DNA of 64,000 nucleotides. It comes from CAG-411 sp963643465. GTDB taxonomy: Bacteria > Bacillota > Clostridia > Lachnospirales > Lachnospiraceae. The stretch covers positions 5,186 to 69,185 of the forward strand of contig CAVIJT010000017.1 of assembly GCA_963643465.1 (NCBI GenBank), given 5' to 3'. Shown here piece after piece: positions 23,761 to 33,127 of this stretch. Position numbers and translations under genes: made by a program. The notes below the pieces were generated by a model, which ran no database searches, was not told where the DNA came from, and saw nothing but the letters and a program-made list of their open reading frames with translations. The number at the start of each line of letters is the position of its first letter. Within the stretch, counting starts at the first letter, position 1.

Positions 23761-26199
23761 ATGACAAAAAAAGAATTTTTAGAATTGGTAGAAAAAAAGA
23801 TTGTAGTTTTAGATGGTGCAACTGGTTCTAATCTGCAAAAAAGAGGAATGCCAGTTGGCATTTGTCCGGAACAATGGATTCTTGAAAATAGAAATGTAAT
23901 GAAAGAATTGCAGATGGAGTATATTGCAGCAGGTACGGATATTTTATATGCTCCAACCTTTGGATGCAACCGAATTAAATTGGCGGAATATGAACTTTCA
24001 GACCGAATTGTGGAGATGAACCAGAAATTGGTTGCCATCAGTAAAGATGCAATTGCAGAGGCAAAAGCAGACCGCCCGGTCTATGTGGCAGGTAATCTGA
24101 CTATGACAGGGGAACAACTGTATCCTATTGGAACATTGCCATTTGAGGAATTGGTGGAAGTATACAAAGAGCAGATACGAATTTTAGTAGAGACTGGAGT
24201 AGACTTGCTTGTGGTGGAGACTATGATGAGTCTTCAGGAGTGTCGTGCAGCAGTTATTGCGGCAAAAGAAGTGTGTGAACTTCCCGTTATGGTAACCCTT
24301 TCCTTTAACGATGATGAGAGAACGTTGTATGGAACAGATCCAAAGACAGCTATGGTTGTATTGCAAAACCTAGGGGCAGATGCAGTGGGATTGAATTGTT
24401 CCACAGGACCGGATAAAATGTGTGGAATGATAGCTTCTATGCGCCGTGTGGCAAATATACCAATTATCGTAAAGCCAAATGCAGGTCTTCCAGAGTTAAT
24501 AGATGGAGAAACGGTATTTAACATGGAGCCGGAAAGCTTTGCAAAAGAAATGGCTGCTTTGTTGGAACAAGGAGTTTCCATAGTAGGTGGATGTTGCGGA
24601 ACCACACCCGAACATATTCGTATGCTTGCAGAACGGGTAAAAGATATGACACCTCCGCTTCTATCCAAAGAAAAAGTTCGTGCAGTTACCACAGAGCGTA
24701 CTACTGTGGAAATCAATATGGACAACGGAAACTTTATGGTAGTGGGAGAGCGAATCAATCCTACTGGAAAAAAAGCGTTACAGGAAGAGTTAAGACAAGG
24801 AAAACTGGATATTGTTACTACTTTTGTAGAAGAACAGGTGGAACTTGGTGCGGACATTTTGGATATCAATGTGGGAATGAATGGAATTGATGAAAAAGAA
24901 ATGATGCTTCGTGTCATTCATCATGTAACTATGATTTCTAATATTCCTCTTGCTATTGATTCTAGCAATATTGAGGTTCTAGAGGCTGCGCTACGAATTT
25001 ATCCGGGACGTGCATTGATTAATTCTATTTCATTAGAAAAAGAGAAATTTGAAAAGCTCATACCGATTGCAAAAAAATATGGCGCTATGTTCATTTTACT
25101 TCCTCTTTCCGACGAGGGATTGCCAAAGAGCATTGAGGAGAAGAAAGAAATTATCCAAACCATTTTAGATAGAGCCTATTCCTTTGGAATGACCAAAGAG
25201 GATGTGGTAGTGGATGGACTGGTGAATACCATAGGTGCTAACAAAAAAGCATCCATTGAAACAATGGAGACGATTCGGTACTGTAAACAGGAATTGGGCG
25301 TGGCAACTATTTGTGGATTGTCCAACATTTCCTTTGGGCTTCCAGAGCGAATTTTTGTGAACAGTACATTTCTTGCCTTTGCAATTAAAGAGGGACTTAC
25401 TATGGCGATTGCCAATCCGTCGCAGGACCTTTTGATGAATGTGGCAGTGGCATGTGATTTACTTTTAAACCGAGAAGATGCAGATGTCCGTTACATTGAT
25501 CGTGTAACGAAGAGAAAGATTACGATGACTGCCAAATCTTCCGAAGAAACAAAAGGACAAGAAGAAAAAGCAGAGAATCCTGTTTTTGAGGCAGTTGTAA
25601 AAGGAAATCGAAAAGGCATTATAGATATAGTAAAAGAAAAGATAAAGGAGGGCATTGCTCCGGGAGATATGATTGACCAGATGTTAATTCCGGCAATCAA
25701 TCATGTGGGACAATTGTTCGATAAAGGCATCTATTTTCTTCCACAGCTTATCAGCAGTGCGGAAGCAATGAAAACTGCCATTGATTATTTGGAACCTATG
25801 TTGCAAAGGGAAGAGAAGGATGGAGAGACAGCAACCATTGTTATGGCAACGGTAGAGGGCGATATACATGACATTGGTAAAAATTTAGTGGTGCTTATGC
25901 TGAAAAACTATGGCTACCGTGTCATTGATCTTGGAAAAGATGTGCCATCTGAAACAATCGTAGAAACTGCCATCAAAGAAAATGCAAAAATTATTGGTCT
26001 GTCTGCACTTATGACAACAACTATGATGCAAATGCAGGTAGTAGTGGACATGGTAAAAGAAAAGCAATTAGATACAAAAGTAATCATTGGTGGAGCTGTG
26101 ATTACGCAAAGTTTTGCAGATGAAATTGGTGCCGATGGATATTCAAAAGATGCGCAGGATGCCGTTGTTTTAGTAAAGAAATTATTGGAGAACTGGTAG
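23761..26199 (+). CDS. metH: Cobalamin-dependent methionine synthase, no reactivation domain
   Basis: This 812-residue protein transfers a methyl group from methyltetrahydrofolate to homocysteine. The domains are: homocysteine-binding (about 1-300; zinc ligands in GLNCS and GGCCG), pterin-binding (about 330-580; GERINPTGKK) and cobalamin-binding (about 600-812; DIHDIGKN with the axial His, GLSALMTT, IIGGAVI). The AdoMet activation domain of the ~1200-residue E. coli form is missing, as is common in Clostridia, where a separate protein takes its place. The ATG at 23761 follows AGGAAAG; an upstream GTG at 23728 lacks a Shine-Dalgarno site. Confidence 0.93.
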   Translation: MTKKEFLELVEKKIVVLDGATGSNLQKRGMPVGICPEQWILENRNVMKELQMEYIAAGTDILYAPTFGCNRIKLAEYELSDRIVEMNQKLVAISKDAIAEAKADRPVYVAGNLTMTGEQLYPIGTLPFEELVEVYKEQIRILVETGVDLLVVETMMSLQECRAAVIAAKEVCELPVMVTLSFNDDERTLYGTDPKTAMVVLQNLGADAVGLNCSTGPDKMCGMIASMRRVANIPIIVKPNAGLPELIDGETVFNMEPESFAKEMAALLEQGVSIVGGCCGTTPEHIRMLAERVKDMTPPLLSKEKVRAVTTERTTVEINMDNGNFMVVGERINPTGKKALQEELRQGKLDIVTTFVEEQVELGADILDINVGMNGIDEKEMMLRVIHHVTMISNIPLAIDSSNIEVLEAALRIYPGRALINSISLEKEKFEKLIPIAKKYGAMFILLPLSDEGLPKSIEEKKEIIQTILDRAYSFGMTKEDVVVDGLVNTIGANKKASIETMETIRYCKQELGVATICGLSNISFGLPERIFVNSTFLAFAIKEGLTMAIANPSQDLLMNVAVACDLLLNREDADVRYIDRVTKRKITMTAKSSEETKGQEEKAENPVFEAVVKGNRKGIIDIVKEKIKEGIAPGDMIDQMLIPAINHVGQLFDKGIYFLPQLISSAEAMKTAIDYLEPMLQREEKDGETATIVMATVEGDIHDIGKNLVVLMLKNYGYRVIDLGKDVPSETIVETAIKENAKIIGLSALMTTTMMQMQVVVDMVKEKQLDTKVIIGGAVITQSFADEIGADGYSKDAQDAVVLVKKLLENW

Positions 26200-26230
26200 A
26201 AACAGGGGTTAGAATGGAGTGGAGAAACAA

Positions 26231-27172
26231 ATGGAAAGAGCAAAGGTAGATGTAATCATTCCTACCTATAAACCGGATGAGCGATTGGAGTTACTAATGG
26301 AACGGCTGCTCAAACAAAAATTGCAGCCACACCATATTTATATCATAAATTCCATCCCATCCGAAGGTTGTGATAGAGACCGAACAGAGCCATATCGGCA
26401 TATGGAACAGGTGTCTGTTGTTGATATTTTACAGAAAGAGTTCAACCACGGAGGAACCAGAAATCAGGGAGTACAAATGTCACAGGCAGATTTTGTAGTA
26501 ATGATGACACAAGATGCAGTGCCAGCAGATTCCTGTTTGCTAGAGTCACTTATTGCCCCTTTTTCAGATGAAAAGGTGGCAGCAGTCTATGCGAGGCAGC
26601 TTGCTACCAAACAGGTGGGGTTTATCGAACAGTATACAAGAACCTTCAACTATCCAGACGAAGATATGGTAAAAACCGCAGAGGATTTGCCAAGACTTGG
26701 TATAAAGACCTATTTTTGTTCGGATGTATGTGCCGCATATCGAAAAGAGACTTATCAGGAGATGGGGGGATTTGTTACTAAGACCATTTTCAATGAAGAT
26801 ACCATTATGGCATCAAAATTGATACATGCAGGATATAAAGTATATTATGCAGCAGGGGCTAAAGTGTATCATGCACATAAATACACTGGAAAACAGCAAT
26901 TCCAAAGAAACTTTGACTTGGGAGTTTCCCATCGGGAATATCGTGAAATTTTTGACAAGGTTTTTTCAGAATCAGAGGGAGTTAAGTTAGTAAAACAGAC
27001 TGCCGGATATTTGATAAAACAGGGAAAACCATGGAAAGTAGTAGAGCTTTTCTGGCAGAGCGGATGTAAGTTTTTAGGATACCGTTTTGGAAAAAAATAT
27101 GATAGGCTTCCTATGTGGCTGGTAAGACTATGCAGTAGCCAGAAGTCTTATTGGGAGCGGGGAAAGGAGTAA
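26231..27172 (+). CDS. GT2 glycosyltransferase (rhamnosyltransferase-like)
   Basis: This 313-residue GT-A fold enzyme opens VDVIIPTYKPDERLELLMER and carries the nucleotide-sugar DxD-like region TQDAVPADSC and the acceptor-domain stretch FNEDTIMASKLIHAGYKVYY. Such enzymes add rhamnose or other sugars to surface polysaccharides. TGGAG just upstream supports the ATG at 26231. It starts 31 nt after metH and is 5 nt ahead of a second GT2 gene, with an LCP protein beyond, suggesting cell-wall glycopolymer synthesis. Confidence 0.88.
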   Translation: MERAKVDVIIPTYKPDERLELLMERLLKQKLQPHHIYIINSIPSEGCDRDRTEPYRHMEQVSVVDILQKEFNHGGTRNQGVQMSQADFVVMMTQDAVPADSCLLESLIAPFSDEKVAAVYARQLATKQVGFIEQYTRTFNYPDEDMVKTAEDLPRLGIKTYFCSDVCAAYRKETYQEMGGFVTKTIFNEDTIMASKLIHAGYKVYYAAGAKVYHAHKYTGKQQFQRNFDLGVSHREYREIFDKVFSESEGVKLVKQTAGYLIKQGKPWKVVELFWQSGCKFLGYRFGKKYDRLPMWLVRLCSSQKSYWERGKE

Positions 27173-27177
27173 GCAGG

Positions 27178-28101
27178 ATGGCAGAAGTCAGTATTGTATT
27201 AGCAACATATAACGGAGCTTCCTATTTAGAAGAACAATTGGACTCTATTCTTAAAAATACTTTTACCGATTGGACATTGGAAATATGTGATGATGGTTCT
27301 TCTGACCGAACTATAAAAATTGCAAAAGCATATGAGAAAAAATATCCAGGAAAGATTTTTTTGCATCAAAATTCACAAAATTTAGGAGTAACCATAAACT
27401 TTTTAGAGGGGGCTAAACGTGCTGCGGGCAACTATATTATGTTTTGTGATCAAGATGATGTATGGCTGGTGGACAAAATAGAAAAGACATTAAATAAGAT
27501 AAAAGAACGGGAAAGTGTTCTTGGGACAAACACACCTATTACTGTGTTTACCGATGCAAAACTGGTGGATGGTGTTCTTCGAACAATTAGTGATTCCTTT
27601 TTTGGATATAATGGGTTGGATGCCCAAAAAACAGACCTTGCCCATTTACTTATGGAAAATAAAGTAATTGGATGTACGACCATGTTCAACAAGGCTGTGG
27701 CAGACATGATTATTAAATTTCCATCTTTAGCTCGATATCACGATTGGTGGGTTGGTCTGATTGCTGCCACATTTGGCGAGGTCAGCTTTTTGGATGAGCC
27801 AACTATGTTATATCGTCAGCATGGAAAAAATGTAGTGGGTAGCCAGAATTTTTTCCGTTATGTGGTAAACAGAATCAAAAACATAGGCGCGCAGAAAAAA
27901 AGTTTATTTGAAAATGAGAGACAGGCTTGGGAGTTTTACGAGATTTATCAGAGTTATCTCTTGGAAGAACAGGCACAGATTATTCGAGATTTTGCAGGAA
28001 TACATAGTGCAAATTGGTTTGAGAGAAGAGAGCGGTTGTTTCGACATGGATTTTGGAAATCCGGCATTCTTCGGAATTTTGGATTACTGTTGCTCATATA
28101 G
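27178..28101 (+). CDS. GT2 glycosyltransferase
   Basis: This 307-residue GT-A enzyme opens VSIVLATYNGASYLEEQLDS, has CDDGSSDRT at about residue 38 and MFCDQDDVW near 88 (the metal-binding DxD region). The profile is that of RgpB/WchF-like rhamnosyl or galactosyl transferases acting on surface polysaccharides. GGAAAGGAG at 27161-27169 fixes the ATG at 27178; an in-frame start at 27151 would overlap the previous gene. It is followed by a perfect GTTAC hairpin. Confidence 0.88.
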   Translation: MAEVSIVLATYNGASYLEEQLDSILKNTFTDWTLEICDDGSSDRTIKIAKAYEKKYPGKIFLHQNSQNLGVTINFLEGAKRAAGNYIMFCDQDDVWLVDKIEKTLNKIKERESVLGTNTPITVFTDAKLVDGVLRTISDSFFGYNGLDAQKTDLAHLLMENKVIGCTTMFNKAVADMIIKFPSLARYHDWWVGLIAATFGEVSFLDEPTMLYRQHGKNVVGSQNFFRYVVNRIKNIGAQKKSLFENERQAWEFYEIYQSYLLEEQAQIIRDFAGIHSANWFERRERLFRHGFWKSGILRNFGLLLLI

Positions 28102-28110
28102 TGCAAGAGG

Positions 28111-28142
28111 CGTTACCGTTCACATTCCTGTGAACGGTAACG
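28111..28142 (+). repeat. GTTAC-armed hairpin, family 2 (perfect 14-bp copy)
   Basis: CGTTACCGTTCACA (28111-28124) and TGTGAACGGTAACG (28129-28142) form a perfect 14-bp stem around TTCC, starting 10 nt after the glycosyltransferase stop. It is followed by A residues, not T, so it is not a plus-strand terminator. It is close in sequence to the hairpin at 42262-42291. Confidence 0.75.
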
Positions 28143-28180
28143 AAAAAAGTATAAGAAAGGAATAGCTATGCAAATATAAA

Positions 28181-28203
28181 GGGGTTCTGAATAGTTACCA
28201 AAT
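28181..28203 (+). repeat. GTTCTGAAT-GTTAC motif, copy 1
   Basis: GGGGTTCTGAATAGTTACCAAA here matches GGAGTTCTGAATCGTTACAAAT at 43383-43404 with only a few differences. In the second copy it is the 3' arm of a hairpin; here the matching 5' arm is not obvious. Confidence 0.5.
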
Positions 28204-28235
28204 GTATTTGTATTGAATGGGCTTTGGGCGTATTT

Positions 28236-29522
28236 ATGAGTGAATACAATAATGAAAAAAGAAAAAGAAGTGTAGCAGTGCCAGATTTTCGCAATGAGAC
28301 ACGTAGGGAATATGAATATTCAAAGAGACCATACCAGCGAGATTACTTGAAAGGTACGGAGTGGGATAAAGCAGAGGAAGATAGAGAAAGAGCAAAAAAG
28401 ACTCAGCAGAAAAGTCGAACCGGGCAGCAGCATGGAAGCGGACAATCAAACAAAGCAAGAACATCAAAAAAGAAAAAAAGTGGAAACAGAGCGGTACATA
28501 CAAAACCTGTTCGGACATCTTCTGGAAAAGGGGGACAAAAGGCATCTGTTCCCAAAAGAAAAAAAAGGAAGAAAATCTGGAATAAAGTTGCGTTTATTGC
28601 ACTGTGCCTATCGGCAGTTGTACTTGGTAATGTGTTAGGACGACTCCATGCACAAATCAACGCCACTCTCAATAAGAAAAATGCTGGTTCCATTGACTTG
28701 GAAGAAGTTGTGGTGGACGAAAGTAATCTTAGTTCGGATTCTAGTATAATCAATATTTTAATTGTAGGAGCTGACAAACGGGAAAGTTGGTCAGAAACGG
28801 GACGTTCAGATTGCGTTATGATAGGAACCATTGACAAAAAGCATAAAAGATTAAAATTAGTATCTTTGATGCGTGATATGTATATTGATATTCCTAATCA
28901 TGGAAAAGACAAATTTAATGCTGCATATTCCTATGGTGGCATCAGTTTACTATACCAGACCATAGCCTATAATTTTGATATTCAACTGGATGGTTATGTG
29001 TTGGTGGATTTTGCAGCTTTTCGAAATGTGATTCATGAACTTGGCGGTGTGGATGTGGAACTGACTGAGGCAGAAGCGGAATATTTGGTAAAAGCGTATA
29101 AGCATGGAGCAGTTGCAAAGGTTGTGCCTGGAATGCAAACTTTGACAGGCGCTCAGGCATTGGCTTATACCAGAATTCGACAGGATGCTGCTGCGGATTT
29201 TGGACGTACCCAGAGACAGCGGACAGTCATGCAGGCAATTCTCACCAAGGCAAAAACAAAATCTTATAATCAGCTTACGAAATTAGCTGGAACAGTGATG
29301 CCTTATATTACTACTGACTTGTCTAATGAAGAGATTATTGGATATATGAGTGATGTGATTCTTATGGGAACCACCACTTTAGATCAGGAACGAATTCCGT
29401 TAGATAACAGTTATACACAGGACCGCATTAATAATCAAGCTGTGTTGCTGCCTAACATGGAAACCAACAAAACGGCATTGCAGGAATTTATCTTTGAGTA
29501 TGCAGGCGAGGAACAATCGTAA
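28236..29522 (+). CDS. LytR-CpsA-Psr (LCP) family cell-wall ligase
   Basis: This 428-residue type II membrane protein has a long basic cytoplasmic N-terminus (about 1-110, KKKKSGNRAVH-like), one membrane helix (about 113-138) and an extracellular LCP domain. Conserved Arg/Asp motifs are present: VGADKRESW, GRSDCVMIGTID, LVSLMRDMYIDIPNHGKDK and TGAQALAYTRIRQDAAADFGR. LCP enzymes attach teichoic acid or polysaccharide to peptidoglycan, which fits the two glycosyltransferases upstream. The ATG at 28236 is chosen over a TTG at 28224; neither has a strong Shine-Dalgarno site. Confidence 0.93.
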   Translation: MSEYNNEKRKRSVAVPDFRNETRREYEYSKRPYQRDYLKGTEWDKAEEDRERAKKTQQKSRTGQQHGSGQSNKARTSKKKKSGNRAVHTKPVRTSSGKGGQKASVPKRKKRKKIWNKVAFIALCLSAVVLGNVLGRLHAQINATLNKKNAGSIDLEEVVVDESNLSSDSSIINILIVGADKRESWSETGRSDCVMIGTIDKKHKRLKLVSLMRDMYIDIPNHGKDKFNAAYSYGGISLLYQTIAYNFDIQLDGYVLVDFAAFRNVIHELGGVDVELTEAEAEYLVKAYKHGAVAKVVPGMQTLTGAQALAYTRIRQDAAADFGRTQRQRTVMQAILTKAKTKSYNQLTKLAGTVMPYITTDLSNEEIIGYMSDVILMGTTTLDQERIPLDNSYTQDRINNQAVLLPNMETNKTALQEFIFEYAGEEQS

Positions 29523-29562
29523 TTGAACTGTTATCAATCTTAGGATGGGTGTTTAATACACA

Positions 29563-29591
29563 TTGACAAAATTTTTTTTAATTGGTAGAAT
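29563..29591 (+). promoter_or_regulatory. Promoter of ilvN-ilvC
   Basis: Consensus TTGACA (29563-29568), a T-rich 17-nt spacer and TAGAAT (29586-29591), 47 nt ahead of the ilvN start. The leader is about 40 nt, too short for a T-box or leader-peptide attenuator. Confidence 0.8.
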
Positions 29592-29637
29592 AAGGGATAG
29601 CGGATATTTTGAGATATTCGGGAAAGGACGAAGCGAT

Positions 29638-30141
29638 ATGAGAAGAATGGTTTTATCTATATTAGTAGATAATACATCAGGTGTCTTAAGCCGGGTGTCA
29701 GGGTTATTCAGTCGCAGAGGTTACAACATTGACAGTGTATCTGTGGCAGAGACGGAGAACCCTATGTTTTCAAGAATGACAGTTGCTGTGACAGGAGAAG
29801 AACAGATTCTTGAGCAGATTGAAAAGCAACTTCAAAAATTGGAGGATGTTCGTGAAATTACAGAATTATCTGATAGTAATTCTGTGTGCCGTGAATTGGT
29901 ACTTGTAATGGTACAGGCAGATGCTGCTAAGCGTCAGGAAGTAATTGCGGTAGCTAATATTTTCCGTGCCAATATTGTAGATGTGGCACCAGAGACGTTG
30001 ATGATTGAACTTACTGGTAATCAAGCAAAGGTGGATGCCTTCATTCGATTGCTAGATGGATTTACCATTCAGAAGTTGGTTCGTACTGGTGTGACTGGTC
30101 TTATTAGAGGGCAGGAAGACATAGCAGATTTTATGGATTAG
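29638..30141 (+). CDS. ilvN: Acetolactate synthase small subunit
   Basis: This 167-residue regulatory subunit confers valine feedback on acetolactate synthase. It has an N-terminal ACT domain (LSILVDNTSGVLSRVSGLFS and RRGYNIDSVSVAETE) and a C-terminal domain of standard length. An open frame extends upstream to 29563, but that runs through the promoter; the ATG at 29638 follows AAAGGAC and gives the usual start. The catalytic subunit ilvB is not in this window. ilvC follows after 104 nt. Confidence 0.95.
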   Translation: MRRMVLSILVDNTSGVLSRVSGLFSRRGYNIDSVSVAETENPMFSRMTVAVTGEEQILEQIEKQLQKLEDVREITELSDSNSVCRELVLVMVQADAAKRQEVIAVANIFRANIVDVAPETLMIELTGNQAKVDAFIRLLDGFTIQKLVRTGVTGLIRGQEDIADFMD

Positions 30142-30153
30142 TAATACAGTTTA

Positions 30154-30173
30154 GAAATGCGGCTAGCCATTTC
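30154..30173 (+). other. Small hairpin in the ilvN-ilvC spacer
   Basis: GAAATG (30154-30159) pairs with CATTTC (30168-30173) around a loop containing the palindrome GCTAGC. There is no T-run; a role in differential expression of ilvN and ilvC is possible but unproven. Confidence 0.35.
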
Positions 30174-30245
30174 GAATGCGATATGTAGCAGGAGACTAGG
30201 GGCATTTTAAAATAATAATGACTATTTTAGTAGGAGGAAAAGAAA

Positions 30246-31265
30246 ATGGCAAAGATTTTTTATCAAGAAGATTGTAACCTTTCTGCATTAGATGGAAAGA
30301 CAATTGCAGTAATCGGTTATGGTAGCCAGGGACATGCACATGCTTTAAATGCAAAGGAATCAGGATGTAACGTTATCATCGGTTTATACGAGGGTAGCAA
30401 GTCTTGGGCAAAGGCTGAAAAGCAGGGATTTGAAGTATTTACAGCTGCAGAGGCTGCTAAGAAGGCAGACATCATCATGATTTTGATCAATGATGAGCAT
30501 CAGGCAGCTTTATATAAGAATGATATTGAGCCAAACTTAGAGCCAGGAAACATGTTAATGTTCGCTCATGGTTTCAACATTCATTATGGTTGTATCGTAC
30601 CTCCAGCAGACGTTGATGTAACTATGATTGCTCCTAAGGGACCAGGTCATACTGTTCGTAGTGAGTATCAGGCTGGAAAGGGTGTTCCATGTTTGATCGC
30701 TGTTGAGCAGGATGCAACAGGAAAGGCTCAGGAAATCGCTTTGGCATACGCTTTAGCAATCGGTGGAGCAAGAGCTGGTGTACTTGAGACTACATTCAGA
30801 ACAGAGACAGAGACAGACTTATTCGGTGAGCAGGCAGTTCTTTGTGGTGGTGTTTGTGCATTGATGCAGGCTGGTTATGAAACATTGGTTGAAGCTGGTT
30901 ATGATGCAAGAAATGCTTACTTTGAGTGTATCCATGAGATGAAGTTAATCGTAGACTTAATTTATCAGTCAGGATTTGCTGGTATGAGATATTCTATTTC
31001 AAATACAGCAGAGTATGGTGATTACATTACAGGTCCTAAGATTATCACAGAGGAAACAAAGAAGGCTATGAAGAAGGTACTTTCTGATATTCAGGATGGT
31101 TCTTTTGCAAAAGAATTCTTATTAGATATGTCAGATGCTGGTAAGCAGGTACACTTTAAGGCTATGAGAAAACTTGCTGCTGAGCATTCTTCAGAAGTAG
31201 TTGGAGAAGAAATCCGTAAGCTATATAGCTGGAATAACGAAGAGGATAAGTTCATCAATAACTAA
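30246..31265 (+). CDS. ilvC: Ketol-acid reductoisomerase
   Basis: This 339-residue class I enzyme converts acetolactate to dihydroxyisovalerate with NADPH and Mg2+ in branched-chain amino acid synthesis. The Rossmann motif IGYGSQGHAHALN is near residue 25, APKGPGHTVRSEY near 130 and the Mg-binding ETDLFGEQAVLCGG near 190. AGGAGG precedes the ATG, and a terminator follows the stop by about 12 nt, so ilvN-ilvC is a two-gene unit. Confidence 0.97.
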   Translation: MAKIFYQEDCNLSALDGKTIAVIGYGSQGHAHALNAKESGCNVIIGLYEGSKSWAKAEKQGFEVFTAAEAAKKADIIMILINDEHQAALYKNDIEPNLEPGNMLMFAHGFNIHYGCIVPPADVDVTMIAPKGPGHTVRSEYQAGKGVPCLIAVEQDATGKAQEIALAYALAIGGARAGVLETTFRTETETDLFGEQAVLCGGVCALMQAGYETLVEAGYDARNAYFECIHEMKLIVDLIYQSGFAGMRYSISNTAEYGDYITGPKIITEETKKAMKKVLSDIQDGSFAKEFLLDMSDAGKQVHFKAMRKLAAEHSSEVVGEEIRKLYSWNNEEDKFINN

Positions 31266-31277
31266 GAATATATACAA

Positions 31278-31313
31278 AAGAGAGCGCTCCCATAGTAAGG
31301 GGGCCTCTTTTAT
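31278..31313 (+). terminator. Terminator after ilvC
   Basis: AAAGAGAGCGCTCCC pairs with GGGGGCCTCTTT (one bulge, one G-U) around ATAGTAA, and TTTTAT overlaps the end of the stem. Confidence 0.75.
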
Positions 31314-31419
31314 GTTTACGACAGTAGTGAGTGTTGTTTTTATGCACAAAAAATGAAAGCTCCAATTACCGATACAAGGAAAAAGTAACATAATTGCAAA
31401 ATGGGAGGATTTCCCACGT

Positions 31420-31448
31420 TGACAAGCCATAGATTATATGATAGATTA
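31420..31448 (+). promoter_or_regulatory. Candidate promoter of the first L,D-transpeptidase gene
   Basis: TTGACA (31420-31425), 17-nt spacer, TAGATT (31443-31448). It lies in the 313-nt gap between ilvC and the transpeptidase gene. Besides this and the ilvC terminator I see nothing else in that gap. Confidence 0.45.
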
Positions 31449-31578
31449 AGATGAATTGTAGACTGTTAAACAGGGAATTGAGCGTGTCTTTATATGGAGA
31501 AAGCATTGGGAAAAGGGAGAGTTTTGGCTTTCTGAAAAAACAGATACAAGGACAATTTGGATGGAAGAGGGCAAAAAA

Positions 31579-33087
31579 ATGTTTGGAAAGAACAATTCGA
31601 AACTTGTGAGAAACATTGCAGTGATAAGTGTTAGTCTTATTGTTGTAAGTGTGGTTGCTATCACAGCAGGCAGAAAGTTGTACTACCAGGATCGTTGGTA
31701 TCCCAATACGAAAGTAAATGGATTGGATGTTTCCGGGAAAACTTATGCAGCAAGTTTAGAATTAATGCAGGATTATGTTTCTTCCTATGTATTACATATA
31801 GTAGGACGTGATGGCGGGGAATTGACAATCGCCAGTGAAAATATTGACTTGAAACTAGATTTTGAAGAGGCATTCCACGATACATACCAGAAGCAAAGGC
31901 AAGATTCTTGGCTTCCTACATGGGGAAAGACAGAGTATGAAGTAGATTTTTCTGTGCAGTATTCACAGGAAAAGTTGGAGGATATCCTTGCGAATGCAGC
32001 TATCATTATAGGGGACGACAATTACAAAATTAATGGACCTAAGAGTGCTTATGTGACCTATTCTAACGAAAAAGGGCATGGAGTGATTGTAGAAGAGGAA
32101 CTTGGTAATAAAATAGAAGAAGCAGAACTTCATGAGATTATTTTAGAGTCTTTAGAGTTTCTTGAAAATGAGGTAGACCTTCAAGATACAGAAAAATATC
32201 CGGATGCCTATAAAAAACCAAAATACACTTCTGAAGATGAAGTAATTCAACAAGAGTTGGAAACTTATAACTCATATCTTCTCAATTGGATTACATGGGA
32301 TATGGGAGAGGATGTGCAGGAAACAATTACCCCAGAAGAAATTAAAGATTGGTTATATGTAACAAAAAAAGCAAATGTAAAGATTGATAAAGAGGCCTTG
32401 AGTCAGTGGATAGAAACATTTTGCTTAAAATATAAGACACAGGGCATTACTAGAACCTTTACTACTCATGATGGTGAAACCATACAGGTAGAAGGTGGAG
32501 ATTATGGATGGCGCATGGATTATACAGAAACGATTAGCCAAACGATAAAGGCAATTCGTGAGAATAATGATGTGCAGGCAAAGAGTGCGTATATGGAAAA
32601 TCCAACCGATGCTAATCGGGAGGCGTTGATTAAGAAATTAGAGCCTATATATAGTAATACCGCATATCAAAAAGATTATGTAAATTATACCAATGACTGG
32701 GATACAAAGAATTATAGTGAAATTGATTTGTCAGAACAGATGGTTTATGTCTATAAAAATGGAAAACTGGTGTATTCTTGTATTTGTGTGACTGGATTAG
32801 AATCTGACCCGGAGAGGGCAACCAGAACAGGATGTTATTACATAAAAGACAAAAAAGAAGAGTATGTTTTAGTTGGTGAAGATTATGAGACACCGACAAA
32901 ATTTTGGGTTCGAATCATGTGGACAGGAACCGGCTATCATTACTTGGGAAGAAGTGATTGGGATAACTGGACTCCTGATTTATATAAAACAAGAGGTTCG
33001 CATGGATGTATCAATCTGCAGATGGAAGATGCAGAGAGTATTTACAATTTAGTAAGTATGCGTGATGCAGTGTTTATTCACGAATAG
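31579..33087 (+). CDS. L,D-transpeptidase with peptidoglycan-binding domain
   Basis: This 502-residue membrane-anchored enzyme has one N-terminal helix (NIAVISVSLIVVSVVAIT), a central region with the VNGLDVSGKTYAASL-type repeat of peptidoglycan-binding modules (PG_binding_4 type) and a C-terminal YkuD domain whose catalytic motif is SHGCINL, Cys at residue 477. It forms 3-3 cross-links or attaches proteins to the wall outside the membrane. The ATG at 31579 follows GAAGAGGG; ATG 31561 is an alternative. A second transpeptidase gene starts 40 nt after its stop. Confidence 0.92.
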   Translation: MFGKNNSKLVRNIAVISVSLIVVSVVAITAGRKLYYQDRWYPNTKVNGLDVSGKTYAASLELMQDYVSSYVLHIVGRDGGELTIASENIDLKLDFEEAFHDTYQKQRQDSWLPTWGKTEYEVDFSVQYSQEKLEDILANAAIIIGDDNYKINGPKSAYVTYSNEKGHGVIVEEELGNKIEEAELHEIILESLEFLENEVDLQDTEKYPDAYKKPKYTSEDEVIQQELETYNSYLLNWITWDMGEDVQETITPEEIKDWLYVTKKANVKIDKEALSQWIETFCLKYKTQGITRTFTTHDGETIQVEGGDYGWRMDYTETISQTIKAIRENNDVQAKSAYMENPTDANREALIKKLEPIYSNTAYQKDYVNYTNDWDTKNYSEIDLSEQMVYVYKNGKLVYSCICVTGLESDPERATRTGCYYIKDKKEEYVLVGEDYETPTKFWVRIMWTGTGYHYLGRSDWDNWTPDLYKTRGSHGCINLQMEDAESIYNLVSMRDAVFIHE

Positions 33088-33127
33088 CAAACGCAGACTT
33101 TAGAGGAATGGAAAGGAGAATGGAGAG

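Noticed and set aside
24234..24917. 227-aa open frame on the minus strand
   Set aside because: It is antisense to the well-supported metH gene, has no Shine-Dalgarno site, and its composition reflects the complementary codons.
28403..28837. 144-aa minus-strand open frame
   Set aside because: It mirrors the Lys-rich part of the LCP gene and shows Phe/Leu-rich low complexity typical of a shadow frame.
29523..29637. Search for a T-box or leader-peptide attenuator ahead of ilvN
   Set aside because: The leader after the promoter is only about 40 nt with no terminator and no run of Leu/Val/Ile codons.
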